A DNA stretch of 59,167 nucleotides, from the NCBI GenBank assembly GCA_009995425.1, contig JAACPN010000007.1, positions 1 to 59,167 of the forward strand, written 5' to 3'. How positions within the stretch are numbered: position 1 is the stretch's first letter; each line of letters starts with the position of its first letter. The DNA comes from Legionella sp. (GTDB lineage Bacteria > Pseudomonadota > Gammaproteobacteria > Legionellales > Legionellaceae). The position numbers and the translations under genes were made by a program. Below are positions 1 through 8,640 of this stretch, one piece after another. The notes below the pieces were generated by a model. The model saw only the letters and a program-made list of their open reading frames with translations. It ran no database searches and was not told where the DNA came from.

Positions 1-5
1 TGGAA

Positions 6-1736
6 TTACGTCATAAAGCCACAGAATATCCAGTCATAAAAGAATAGGTTATTTTTTCTAACCTCCTTAGGCGTTTTCAGCTTATAGAGTTGATCTTTTT
101 TATCACCTGAAATAGGCTGACTTTCTTCTGCTGGAATCATGACTTCGATGTAAGCTGGTGCATCGGATTGTTCAATGCGCCTCATTGCATCATCTAATTC
201 TGCAACCGTTGTCACTCGCCCCGTAACCCAACCCTGGCATCCCATTGCATCCGGAATCAGGTGATACTTCACAGAAGCAAGATCATCGTATTCATGCCCC
301 ATTTCGCTTAGCACATCTTCAATTCCGAAAATACCGTTATTGAGCACAAATATCGCAATCTTAGGTTGATAGCGCCCCATCACCGCGACTTCATTGTACG
401 TAAGCTGATGTGAACCATCGCCCGTCACAAGAACTGTACGTCCCTTTTTGTTTGCCATAGCAACGCCAAATGCAGCAGGAGTACCCCAGCCGATAGAGCC
501 CCACAAAACCTGAGACTCATACCCAACCCCTTCCGGTAGTAGCAACTTCGCCAGATGAAGCATACATGTTCCTGTTTCGGCAACAAGGACATCACCCGCG
601 CGTAACATGTTTTGAATCCTAGGATAAAAAACACTCGAACCGGTTAAATCTTTTTCTCCCCCAATCACCTCAAGAGTCTGAGGCTTTAAGGTTGTGTGGA
701 TGGTATTCATCGAGGAAATCTTAGCAATCAACCCATTGAGCACATCCTCAAGACGGGTACCCACCCAAACTTTATCTCCAATTTGCACCCATGTGTCACG
801 AATTCGAATCATACGATCTTGAGATATCTTATCTGACCAAAATCCAGTATTAAGGTCTTCAAATATAACGCCTCCAATATCAAGCATGAGATCAGCTGAT
901 TCAACCGCGCTTGAGACCTCTTCTGGATAAGAACTAAAACCATTATAAATACCCATGTACCCCGGGAGCGTCTCACTCACAACGCCCTTATCCATGGGCG
1001 TCAAGGCAAACGAAAGTTTTGATTTCGTCAGAAATTCAACCAATTTTGCCTCTAAGCCAAAACGTTTCACAAGCATCGAAGGTAGTGCCACAACGTTTTC
1101 TGCAGACTGCATCGCCTTGATTAATGCATCAACAGCAACATCAACCTCAACTTGAATTGATTCACGACGTACAATTTGTGACAGAAGCTTGCCTTGGATA
1201 GGTTTGCCAATCACGGCCATGTTGCCATAGTCTTCAGGTATAACAATATAGGCCGGTTTGCTTTGACCTATGGCTTCTTCAATCACCCGCTCCATTTCTC
1301 TGATGGTATTTTCAGGCGTTAAGACCGTCGAAACACAACAAGCCGATCCCGACAATGCCTCAAAATTCCCATACACACCATCGCCCAGTGTATGGTGTGT
1401 TACGATACCTTGGTGAACAATACGACGAGATGGCGCACCAACGATATGAAATACGGGTACTCGGTGAGCCAAACAACCCATAACCCCGTTCAAAGCACTC
1501 AACTCCCCAACCCCATAAGTGGTGCTGAGAATCGCTGCGCCAAACCGGCGACCATAACCATCCGCTGCATAAGCCGCGTTAAGCTCATTGGCACAAGCAA
1601 CCCATTTAAGTTTAGAAACGATCTCAACTGCGTCATCAAATGAAAATGCATAGTCCCCCGGGACACCAAATACATGATCAAGACCAAGATCAGATAAGCG
1701 TTGTGCAACATATACAGCAACAGATACATTTTTCAT
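6..1736 (-). CDS. Thiamine-diphosphate-dependent 2-keto acid decarboxylase (pyruvate/indolepyruvate decarboxylase family)
   Basis: Non-oxidative decarboxylase of a 2-keto acid (pyruvate, indolepyruvate or phenylpyruvate) to the aldehyde, using TPP and Mg2+. About 576 residues, normal for the family. Visible: N-terminal TPP-pyrimidine domain with the activating glutamate (CANELNAAYAADGYGR, E51), the tandem His motif HHTLGDG (H114-H115) that separates PDC/IPDC from acetolactate synthases, a central domain, and the C-terminal TPP-diphosphate motif GDG...NN (about 439-467) followed by GIE (E473). I chose the ATG at 1736 because GGAG lies a few bases upstream; an in-frame start 14 codons earlier has no such support. 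Substrate cannot be read from sequence. It stands alone, divergent from rpsU. With the acetolactate genes at 21.4-23.9 kb it suggests several pyruvate outlets. Confidence 0.88.
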   Translation of the reverse strand: MKNVSVAVYVAQRLSDLGLDHVFGVPGDYAFSFDDAVEIVSKLKWVACANELNAAYAADGYGRRFGAAILSTTYGVGELSALNGVMGCLAHRVPVFHIVGAPSRRIVHQGIVTHHTLGDGVYGNFEALSGSACCVSTVLTPENTIREMERVIEEAIGQSKPAYIVIPEDYGNMAVIGKPIQGKLLSQIVRRESIQVEVDVAVDALIKAMQSAENVVALPSMLVKRFGLEAKLVEFLTKSKLSFALTPMDKGVVSETLPGYMGIYNGFSSYPEEVSSAVESADLMLDIGGVIFEDLNTGFWSDKISQDRMIRIRDTWVQIGDKVWVGTRLEDVLNGLIAKISSMNTIHTTLKPQTLEVIGGEKDLTGSSVFYPRIQNMLRAGDVLVAETGTCMLHLAKLLLPEGVGYESQVLWGSIGWGTPAAFGVAMANKKGRTVLVTGDGSHQLTYNEVAVMGRYQPKIAIFVLNNGIFGIEDVLSEMGHEYDDLASVKYHLIPDAMGCQGWVTGRVTTVAELDDAMRRIEQSDAPAYIEVMIPAEESQPISGDKKDQLYKLKTPKEVRKNNLFFYDWIFCGFMT

Positions 1737-1852
1737 ACTATATCTCCATAAAAGTATCATAAACGCGATCAGAAACATCTTTCATGACTATAGCAGAAAT
1801 GAGCCACTTTACTCAGGCGTGATTTTCTTTCAAATTTATGCCTGTATAAACC

Positions 1853-1881
1853 TTGACTCAAGCTATGACTGCTACTAAAAT
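1853..1881 (+). promoter_or_regulatory. Sigma70-type promoter of the rpsU-yqeY-dnaG operon
   Basis: TTGACT at 1853-1858, a 17-bp spacer, and TAAAAT at 1876-1881. It leaves a leader of about 45 nt before the rpsU ATG, which is preceded by an AAAGGAT ribosome binding site. This is the best consensus promoter I found in the window. Confidence 0.72.
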
Positions 1882-1932
1882 ACCGGACCTAATTGTGCTG
1901 CCGATTATAATTTTTTAACCAAAGGATCATTA

Positions 1933-2157
1933 ATGCCTACCGTTCGTGTAAAAGAAGGCGAAAACCCAGAATACGCACTTCGCCGTTTTAAACGTTCTTG
2001 CGAAAAAGCTGGAGTATTAACTGAGTTACGACGTCGTGAGTTTTATGAAAAACCAACAGCTGAACGCAAACGTAAACAAGCTGCAGCTGTCAAACGTCAT
2101 CTTAAAAAAGTGTCACGTGACACGTTATCTAAAAAAATCAACAAGCGTCGACGTTAA
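1933..2157 (+). CDS. rpsU: 30S ribosomal protein bS21
   Basis: Small subunit protein S21, 74 residues and very basic, with the typical start [12 protein letters not shown] and the [11 protein letters not shown] and [11 protein letters not shown] blocks. It helps mRNA engagement during initiation. First gene of an operon with yqeY (2-nt gap) and dnaG (10-nt gap), the Legionella/Coxiella form of the macromolecular-synthesis operon. A clear promoter lies at 1853-1881 and a Shine-Dalgarno sequence (AAAGGAT) precedes the ATG. Confidence 0.97.
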   Translation: MPTVRVKEGENPEYALRRFKRSCEKAGVLTELRRREFYEKPTAERKRKQAAAVKRHLKKVSRDTLSKKINKRRR

Positions 2158-2159
2158 TC

Positions 2160-2603
2160 ATGTCTATTAAAGTAAGCATTCTTGCTGATCTAAAAAAAGC
2201 CATGCTTGCTCGTGATAAGCGCACTGTAGGTGCGCTTCGTCTTATTACATCTGCTTTTAAGCAAATAGAAGTTGACGAGCGCATTGAACTGGATGATGAA
2301 CGTATTCTTGCTGTGCTTGATAAACTTGCCAAGCAACGCCAAGAGTCTATCGCGCAATATCAAGCGGCCAACCGACCTGAGTTAGAAGAACAAGAAGTGT
2401 TTGAATTATCGCTCATTAAACACTATCTTCCTGAGCCACTCTCCCAAGAAGCGATTGATGCCCTGATTGTTGAAGCATTTGCTGAAACCGGTGCAACAAG
2501 CATGCGTGACATGGGTAAAGTTGTTGCTTATTTAAAGCCGCAACTCCAGGGACGCGCCGATATGGGTTCTATAAGTGCGCTGATTAAAGCGAAGCTTGCT
2601 TAG
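2160..2603 (+). CDS. yqeY: GatB/YqeY domain protein
   Basis: 147 residues, full length for the YqeY family, which resembles the tRNA-binding tail domain of the GatB amidotransferase subunit. The conserved blocks LKKAMLARDKRTVGALRLI and LPEPLSQEAIDALI are visible, ending with the MGKVVAYLKPQLQGRADMG element. Exact function is unknown; a tRNA-related role is inferred from the domain. It starts 2 nt after the rpsU stop and is probably translationally coupled to it. Confidence 0.92.
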   Translation: MSIKVSILADLKKAMLARDKRTVGALRLITSAFKQIEVDERIELDDERILAVLDKLAKQRQESIAQYQAANRPELEEQEVFELSLIKHYLPEPLSQEAIDALIVEAFAETGATSMRDMGKVVAYLKPQLQGRADMGSISALIKAKLA

Positions 2604-2613
2604 GTAATACACC

Positions 2614-4383
2614 ATGGCAGGCCTCATTCCTCAGCCGTTCATCGACGAATTGCTTGCAAAAGTTGATATCATCACCTTTATTGATAGTTACGTGCCGCTC
2701 AAAAAAATGGGCTTAACGCATGCCGCATGCTGCCCGTTTCATGATGAAAAAACCCCTTCGTTTAACGTCATTGCAAAAAAACAGTTTTATCATTGCTTTG
2801 GTTGTGGTGCGAGTGGCAATGTGATCAGCTTTGCGATGAACTATTTACACCAGGATTTTCCTGAAGCCATAGAAACGCTGGCTGCATGCGTAGGTCTCGA
2901 AGTGCCGCACGATGGCAAAGCAACCCATACGCCTAAAACTCAAACCCTACCTTTGTACGATCTTTTAGAGCACGTTGCTGTATTTTATCAAAAGCAGTTA
3001 GCTCATATCTCCGGTCAAGCTGGAGCTTGCTACCTCGCTGCACGTAACGTGCAAGGCGATGTTTTAAAGCACTACCAACTCGGTTACGCACCCGACGCCT
3101 GGCGAACGCTTGAGCATGCCTTTCAAGCCCATAAAGAAGGTTTAATGACGACGGGCATGCTCATACAAAAAGAGGATGCAAGCTCAAATACTTACGATCG
3201 CTATCGCCATCGCCTGATGTTCCCTATTCATGATAGGCATGGTCGCATCATTGGCTTTGGCGGTCGTGCGATCGATGCCGATCAAAAACCTAAATATTTA
3301 AACTCACCCGAAACGGTGATTTTTCATAAAAACCGTGAACTCTACGGCCTGCATCAAATTATTCATCAGCGAACAACACCTCTTGACGCGATTCTTGTCG
3401 TTGAGGGCTATATGGACGTTATTGCGCTTGCACAACATGGCCTGAACTATGCCGTCGCAACCTTAGGTACTGCAACCAGCACCTACCATATTCAGCTTTT
3501 GAGCAAACACACCCCCACGGTGATTTTTTGTTTTGATGGTGATGCTGCAGGAAAGAAAGCCGCTCTGCGTGCGCTCGACAGCACACTACCTTCCATGGAT
3601 GGCAAGCTCAACGCGCAATTTATTTTCTTACCTGATGGACATGATCCTGACAGCCTTGTGCGCGAAGAGGGCAAAGCAGCCTTTGAAGCCCGTTTAAAAC
3701 AAGCCTTACCGCTGCATACGTATTTACTCAATACACTGTCCCCATCGCTCGACCTGCATAGCTTAGCCGGTCGAGGGCAACTGCTTACGGCATTCAAACC
3801 TTATTGGAAAAAAATTCCCGACGGCTCATACAAACAACTCTTATTAGACGAATTGGCTCGACTCACACACCTTGAATATCATCGTGTCGATCAGCTTTTA
3901 ACTTCAGATAAAGCGCTTCCTGAGCTTGCACCCAAACCCGAAGCACCCAAGGCACGCCATACCAAACGCACCCCGATCCGTCTTGCCACAGCACTTCTGC
4001 TTCAACACCCTGAAATTTATGCATCGGTAGAAGACAACATTCCTCCAGCTGACCAATTTACCGAAACCAATCAACGCGTGCTACGAAGTCTCTTAGAACA
4101 ACTTCATACATGCCCTGAAAGTACAACTGCACATTTACTCGAACTCTTTCGTGAAACGCCACTGTTTGAAGCGCTCAACCAACTCGCGGCTTGGGAACAT
4201 CACGTCCCCGCTGATAATCTCGCTGCAGAATTTACTGAGACGGTTAATTTTTTAGTTAAACAAAGCGAACTGCGTGATATTGAGATGCTGATTGAGAAAG
4301 CACGGCATGAAACACTCAGCGAACCCGAACGACAGGTACTCCAGTCGATGCTAAAAAATCGACACCGCACTCCTCAAAAATAA
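2614..4383 (+). CDS. dnaG: DNA primase
   Basis: Primase that makes RNA primers at the replication fork together with DnaB. 589 residues, normal length. N-terminal zinc-binding domain with the CHC2 pattern (CCPFHDEKTPSFNV ... FYHCFGCGASGNVISF), the catalytic core RYRHRLMFPIHDRHGRIIGFGGR, the TOPRIM motif VVEGYMDVIAL and FDGDAAGKKAALRA with its acidic metal ligands, and a C-terminal DnaB-interacting region (about 440-589). Third gene of the rpsU operon. In most relatives rpoD follows; here the next gene is dksA. Confidence 0.97.
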   Translation: MAGLIPQPFIDELLAKVDIITFIDSYVPLKKMGLTHAACCPFHDEKTPSFNVIAKKQFYHCFGCGASGNVISFAMNYLHQDFPEAIETLAACVGLEVPHDGKATHTPKTQTLPLYDLLEHVAVFYQKQLAHISGQAGACYLAARNVQGDVLKHYQLGYAPDAWRTLEHAFQAHKEGLMTTGMLIQKEDASSNTYDRYRHRLMFPIHDRHGRIIGFGGRAIDADQKPKYLNSPETVIFHKNRELYGLHQIIHQRTTPLDAILVVEGYMDVIALAQHGLNYAVATLGTATSTYHIQLLSKHTPTVIFCFDGDAAGKKAALRALDSTLPSMDGKLNAQFIFLPDGHDPDSLVREEGKAAFEARLKQALPLHTYLLNTLSPSLDLHSLAGRGQLLTAFKPYWKKIPDGSYKQLLLDELARLTHLEYHRVDQLLTSDKALPELAPKPEAPKARHTKRTPIRLATALLLQHPEIYASVEDNIPPADQFTETNQRVLRSLLEQLHTCPESTTAHLLELFRETPLFEALNQLAAWEHHVPADNLAAEFTETVNFLVKQSELRDIEMLIEKARHETLSEPERQVLQSMLKNRHRTPQK

Positions 4384-4516
4384 ATTTATCAGCTATTATG
4401 GTCGTATTAGTTGAAGGATCCTTGGTTTTTTGATATATCTAGCGTCTTCACTTGCAGCCTTAAAACCTAAGGACTGGGCTGTAATCATCAACATTAATCG
4501 CGAGAGTGAACTCATT

Positions 4517-4945
4517 GTGAATAACGACACCATCGGCAGCATACAAATCTCCCCTTACGTCGAGAAAAAAGACGAAGAATACATGTGCGACAGCCAAAAG
4601 AAACATATTGAAGCCATCCTTTTGGCTTGGCGGAAATCCCTTATGGAGGAAGTGGACCGTACAGTGACCCTGATGAAAGATGAAGCTGCTAATTTTCCCG
4701 ATCCCGCTGATAGAGCAAGTCAAGAAGAAGAATTCAGTCTTGAGCTGCGATCACGTGATCGTGAACGCCGACTCATAAAAAAAATCGAGGACGGCCTTGA
4801 GCACCTCTCTGATCCAGATTTTGGTTACTGTGAAGCCTGTGGTATTGAAATTGGCTTAAGACGCTTAGAAGCACGTCCAACAGCGACGCTATGCATTGAC
4901 TGCAAAACCCTCTCAGAAATCAAAGAACGTCAAAATCAAGGTTAA
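4517..4945 (+). CDS. dksA: RNA polymerase-binding transcription factor DksA
   Basis: Binds the RNA polymerase secondary channel and acts with ppGpp in the stringent response. Coiled-coil N-terminal part with the tip region DEAANFPDP, then the SLELRSRDRERRLIKKI block and a four-cysteine zinc finger (YCEACG ... CIDCK) near the C terminus. The frame is open from a TTG at 4430, which would add 29 residues not seen in relatives. The GTG at 4517 gives a start (MNNDTIGSIQISPY) of family length, so I prefer it; the start is uncertain. It lies where rpoD normally follows dnaG. Confidence 0.9.
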   Translation: MNNDTIGSIQISPYVEKKDEEYMCDSQKKHIEAILLAWRKSLMEEVDRTVTLMKDEAANFPDPADRASQEEEFSLELRSRDRERRLIKKIEDGLEHLSDPDFGYCEACGIEIGLRRLEARPTATLCIDCKTLSEIKERQNQG

Positions 4946-4954
4946 AAACAAGCA

Positions 4955-4978
4955 GCAGAGGTATTATCATGCCTCTGC
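4955..4978. terminator. Possible bidirectional terminator stem between dksA and waaA
   Basis: GCAGAGG at 4955-4961 pairs with CCTCTGC at 4972-4978 (perfect 7 bp, 10-nt loop) between the converging genes dksA and waaA. The right arm lies inside the last codons of waaA. No clean U-run follows, so this is a weak call. Confidence 0.35.
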
Positions 4979-6238
4979 ATGCCCTTTTAGATACGGCTTT
5001 ATCGCTTCCACATGACGCGCAACAGCACCTTGGCTTGCTTTAAGCGCCTCGGTTGCACGTTTAATTTGCGCTTCTCGCTCATCTGTGTTTTGATGCAAAT
5101 GCCTGATTTGCTTCACCATCGCCTCAGCAGATTCAACCTGCAACATGGCACGTGCACGCAAGAGATCTTCACATAATGATTTTGAGTTATGCATGAACGT
5201 ACCACAAAAAACTGGCACACCTAAAGCCATGGGCTCCAACACATTATGCCCCCCAACAGGCACCCAACTCCCTCCTACAAACGCATACTCACTGAGCGCA
5301 TAAAAACCTAAGAGCTCACCGAGGCAATCCAGCACAACGACTTCTGTATTATGCTGAATGGATGCGTGCTGGCTACGACGCGCCGTTTTCAAACCATGCG
5401 TGCATGCGAGCTGATAAACGCTTTCAAAGCGCTCAGGATGACGGGGTGCAACCAACAAAACAACCCGAGGCAGAGCTTGCTGCAACGCTCGAAATGCGGA
5501 AAACATGTGTTGTTCTTCCCCCTCATGTGTACTACCTAAAATCACCACAGGACGCGCCTCACCCCAAGAGTGCTTGAAGACAGATAACGCATCAAACCCA
5601 TCTATTGAAATTTGAAGATCACTTTTCATATTACCCATAATACGAACATGGCTATTAGGAGCTCCCAAGGCACAAAATCGCTTGGCATCCTGCGCACTCT
5701 GCGCCAAAATCCCGGTAAATTGCGCCAAAAATTGCTTGAAAAAATATTTGACCGGTTGATAAGCTTTAAACGCGCCATCTGAAATGCGCGCATTGGCAAG
5801 AAACAACGTCACGCCACACAAACGCGCTTCGGCAATCATGTTAGGCCATAATTCTGTTTCCATAATAATACCAACACGCGGCTTGGTTGCCATAAAAAAT
5901 CGTCGTAACGCCCAAGGAAAATCATAAGGCACGTATTGATGTGACACACGCTCGCCAAACTGACGTCGCACTTGCGCCGAGCCTGTCGGTGTCATGGTCG
6001 TCACCAAGACACGTTGATGTTCTACAAGCAATTGCTCCACCAGTGTTTTTGAAGCCACCACTTCACCCAATGAAACGGCATGAACCCACACATCAACATG
6101 CGAAGCATGCTTCGCCCCCCACGAAAAACGTTCGCTGATTCGCTCGGTATACGCAGGGTTTTTACGGCCTTTCCAATACAGCCGAGCTAAAATAAACGGT
6201 AGCGCTAAATAAAATAAAACCGTATACACATAACGCAT
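4967..6238 (-). CDS. waaA: 3-deoxy-D-manno-octulosonic acid (Kdo) transferase
   Basis: Inner-membrane-associated GT-B glycosyltransferase that adds Kdo from CMP-Kdo to lipid IVA in LPS assembly. 423 residues, typical. N-terminal anchor segment (YTVLFYLALPFILARLYW), the acceptor-side motif VWVHAVSLGEVVAS with the catalytic glutamate, METELWPN, and the C-terminal donor-binding motif FVGGSWVPVGGHNVLEP. It converges on dksA. It implies a Kdo-containing LPS. Confidence 0.95.
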   Translation of the reverse strand: MRYVYTVLFYLALPFILARLYWKGRKNPAYTERISERFSWGAKHASHVDVWVHAVSLGEVVASKTLVEQLLVEHQRVLVTTMTPTGSAQVRRQFGERVSHQYVPYDFPWALRRFFMATKPRVGIIMETELWPNMIAEARLCGVTLFLANARISDGAFKAYQPVKYFFKQFLAQFTGILAQSAQDAKRFCALGAPNSHVRIMGNMKSDLQISIDGFDALSVFKHSWGEARPVVILGSTHEGEEQHMFSAFRALQQALPRVVLLVAPRHPERFESVYQLACTHGLKTARRSQHASIQHNTEVVVLDCLGELLGFYALSEYAFVGGSWVPVGGHNVLEPMALGVPVFCGTFMHNSKSLCEDLLRARAMLQVESAEAMVKQIRHLHQNTDEREAQIKRATEALKASQGAVARHVEAIKPYLKGHAEA

Positions 6239-6342
6239 TCAAACAACCCTTCAAAAAACATAAGATACACGAGTATACAATATTGCTTTTGTGTTCGACT
6301 AAAAAAATGTAGGCTAGATGATAAAAGACAAGGACCATCATT

Positions 6343-6726
6343 TTGCAAAAAAATTTAAGCTTACAAAAAATACAAAACCCACAGGCATTTATTTTTCTGC
6401 TGTTACTCATTGAAGGGTTTATTACCATTTCGTTAGAAATATTATCCATTCGTCAATTATTACCTTTTGTGGGCAGCAGCTTGTTGCATGCTTTACGGGT
6501 ATTGGGCTCTCGTATGCTTTTTGCCACGTCTTCTTTTTATGAGCGATCATCTGTTGACCCAGCAGCGCTTGCTGAGTTTAGTATGAAACACCCTTTGAAT
6601 TACCATACGCCATCGAATATTATTTATGTATGCCAAAAGAATCTAAACGAACACGATACGACGATTTATACCGATAATCGTAATATGTCGTCGATGGATC
6701 AATTTAGAGTCATAGACAATGCCTAA
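6343..6726 (+). pseudogene. Truncated membrane protein, possible remnant of a spermidine-synthase-like membrane protein
   Basis: 127-residue frame from a TTG at 6343 with an AAGGA ribosome binding site a few bases upstream. The first ~45 residues hold one hydrophobic segment (AFIFLLLLIEGFITISLEIL) ending in RQLLPFVGSS, which resembles the first membrane span of the large multi-span spermidine-synthase-like proteins. None of the further spans or the methyltransferase-like domain follows; the rest (about 46-127) is soluble and unrecognised. I read it as a deletion remnant, but a genuine short one-span membrane protein is possible. It lies between waaA (divergent) and djlA. Confidence 0.4.
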
Positions 6727-6785
6727 GCCTCCTCGTACACTAAGCATGTTATGTAACGCTACCTATCTTCAGCTTGAGATTTTTT

Positions 6786-7643
6786 ATGATTTTTAAAGCA
6801 CATGCCCCTCGTTATTTTTTTTGGGGAAAACTCATGGGCGCCGTACTTGGCTTTTTAACAGCAGGCCCTCTTGGTGCACTGATGGGTGTTTTTGTTGGCA
6901 ACTTGTTTGACAAGGGATTAAACGAGCACTTTCTGAAAGCCAACAACACGTATCGTATCGAAAAAGATCCGGCCATTAAGCAAGCTTTTTTGCACGCTAC
7001 ATTTTCAAATCTTGGGCACATAGCCAAAGTGGATGGGCGTGTTTCAGAAGCAGAAATTTATCTGGCCCAACAAATCATGAAAGAACTGCATTTAAATAAA
7101 AGTGAACAGACTGCCGCTCAGCGTTTTTTTCAGGAGGGTAAACAAACCCAGTTTCGGGTGACTCAGTCACTGACACCCTTGAAAAATCTCTTGTACGAGA
7201 AACCCAAGCTTTTGCATGCGTTTGTTCAACTTCTCTATCGTATGGCGAAAATTGATGGCTTATCGCCTCAAAAAGTGACGTCGCTTAATATCATCCTGAA
7301 CGAGCTCGGTTTGGCACCACTCCATCACCAACCCCATGCACGACGTGATTATTATGCCCAATTTCGTCAGCATAACCATCACCATCGAGCAGAGCAAACG
7401 CAACAAGCGCATCAAGAATTTTATACCTCACAAACCCTGGAGTCATCGTATCAATTACTTGGGCTTTCCTCTTCGGCATCCCAAGAAGATGTGAAGCGAG
7501 CCTACCGACGCTTAATCAGCAAACATCATCCTGATAAATGCATTGCAGCCGGTATGTCGGAGCAACGCATTAAAGCCGCCAATGAAAAAACCCAAGCCAT
7601 ACGTAAAGCGTATGAACACATATGCGAAGTTAAAGGCGTATAA
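6786..7643 (+). CDS. djlA: Membrane-anchored DnaJ-like co-chaperone DjlA
   Basis: About 285 residues: an N-terminal glycine-rich membrane segment (WGKLMGAVLGFLTAGPLG ... GVFVGNLFDKG), a central TerB-like all-helical domain (about 60-160), a His/Gln-rich linker, and a C-terminal J domain (YQLLGLSSSASQEDVKRAYR ... KHHPDK, with HPD). DjlA stimulates DnaK from the inner membrane; in Legionella it is linked to intracellular growth (known for the family). I chose the ATG at 6786; an upstream in-frame TTG at 6774 overlaps the likely ribosome binding site. Confidence 0.92.
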   Translation: MIFKAHAPRYFFWGKLMGAVLGFLTAGPLGALMGVFVGNLFDKGLNEHFLKANNTYRIEKDPAIKQAFLHATFSNLGHIAKVDGRVSEAEIYLAQQIMKELHLNKSEQTAAQRFFQEGKQTQFRVTQSLTPLKNLLYEKPKLLHAFVQLLYRMAKIDGLSPQKVTSLNIILNELGLAPLHHQPHARRDYYAQFRQHNHHHRAEQTQQAHQEFYTSQTLESSYQLLGLSSSASQEDVKRAYRRLISKHHPDKCIAAGMSEQRIKAANEKTQAIRKAYEHICEVKGV

Positions 7644-7660
7644 ATTTAAGTCCGTGCGAT

Positions 7661-8614
7661 TTATTCAAATTGCACGCCTGCGCTATCCAAAACTTTACGC
7701 GCTTCAACTCCAATGTATTCATGCCCTCGTGCCGTTGGATGCACCGGATCAAAAAATAAATACTGATCACAAATATTCGAACGAGCAGAACGTGGCTTGA
7801 TGCGTGCCGCCATACTCAAAACAGACTGTGGTGATGGTATCGTTTCGAGCGTTTCATAACACGTACCTGTTGTATTGGTAAAACCATAACGCTCAGGATA
7901 ATCTAAAGCATCATTAAACATGCTGTTGACCGAGAAAAATACCCACTCAACTTCAGGGTAATCGCTTTGAAGCTTTTTCACTTCTGCTTCCAATATAGCA
8001 TTGTGCGTTAGTGCAAGTTGGGTTAACTCCCGATTTGCTTCAAACTCAGAAGCCATAGGAACACGCCCTAAATCAGGTAAACCAATCAACATGATATGTT
8101 TTGCACCTTGCTCAATCAGCTTTTCAGCGTTCCGTCGAATGCTATTCACAACAAAACGCACTTCTGGCTCAATGTCATCAGGTAAGGCCAAATAATTGTT
8201 AGCACCCGTCCAGATAATATACAAGCTTGAATCACGTGCTTGATGATCATGCGCAAGCAAATAGCTATCGACTTGACTGCCGAGCGTCAGCATCGCGCCA
8301 TCATACATCTCGTCATCTTCTTCTTCAGCCACACCTGAGCCACCAAAGGCATAATTCTGCATATGAGAGGACGCATCCGATGGATAATACGAAGCCACCA
8401 AATGCTCAACCCACACAGGACCGTTCGAAAACCGCCCGTGATAGTAAGGTGGTGAAAGCGGAAGCTGATGTTTCATGTATTCATATAAATTTCCGGTATC
8501 TGACAGACTATCACCAAACACAACAAACTGATTTAATGGTGTTGCCATGGCAGACACCGTGGTCACACATAACAAAAACCCGGTCAACATCGCTTTCAGA
8601 CTCGATCTTACCAT
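7661..8614 (-). CDS. Secreted GDSL-family lipase/acylhydrolase (PlaA/PlaC-like)
   Basis: 317 residues with a signal peptide (cleavage likely after SAMA, about residue 24). SGNH/GDSL hydrolase blocks: FGDSLSDTGN with the catalytic Ser36, a glycine block (YAFGGSGVAE), GANN (block III; usually GAND), and DPVHPT near the C terminus giving the catalytic Asp289/His292. Relatives in Legionella are lysophospholipases and glycerophospholipid:cholesterol acyltransferases exported by the type II system; substrate and export route here are inferred. GAGGATG lies upstream of the start. It faces away from deaD by a short gap on the same strand, so it could be in one transcript with deaD. Confidence 0.85.
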   Translation of the reverse strand: MVRSSLKAMLTGFLLCVTTVSAMATPLNQFVVFGDSLSDTGNLYEYMKHQLPLSPPYYHGRFSNGPVWVEHLVASYYPSDASSHMQNYAFGGSGVAEEEDDEMYDGAMLTLGSQVDSYLLAHDHQARDSSLYIIWTGANNYLALPDDIEPEVRFVVNSIRRNAEKLIEQGAKHIMLIGLPDLGRVPMASEFEANRELTQLALTHNAILEAEVKKLQSDYPEVEWVFFSVNSMFNDALDYPERYGFTNTTGTCYETLETIPSPQSVLSMAARIKPRSARSNICDQYLFFDPVHPTARGHEYIGVEARKVLDSAGVQFE

Positions 8615-8640
8615 CGTGGCTTCATCCTCATGCTAAAAAA

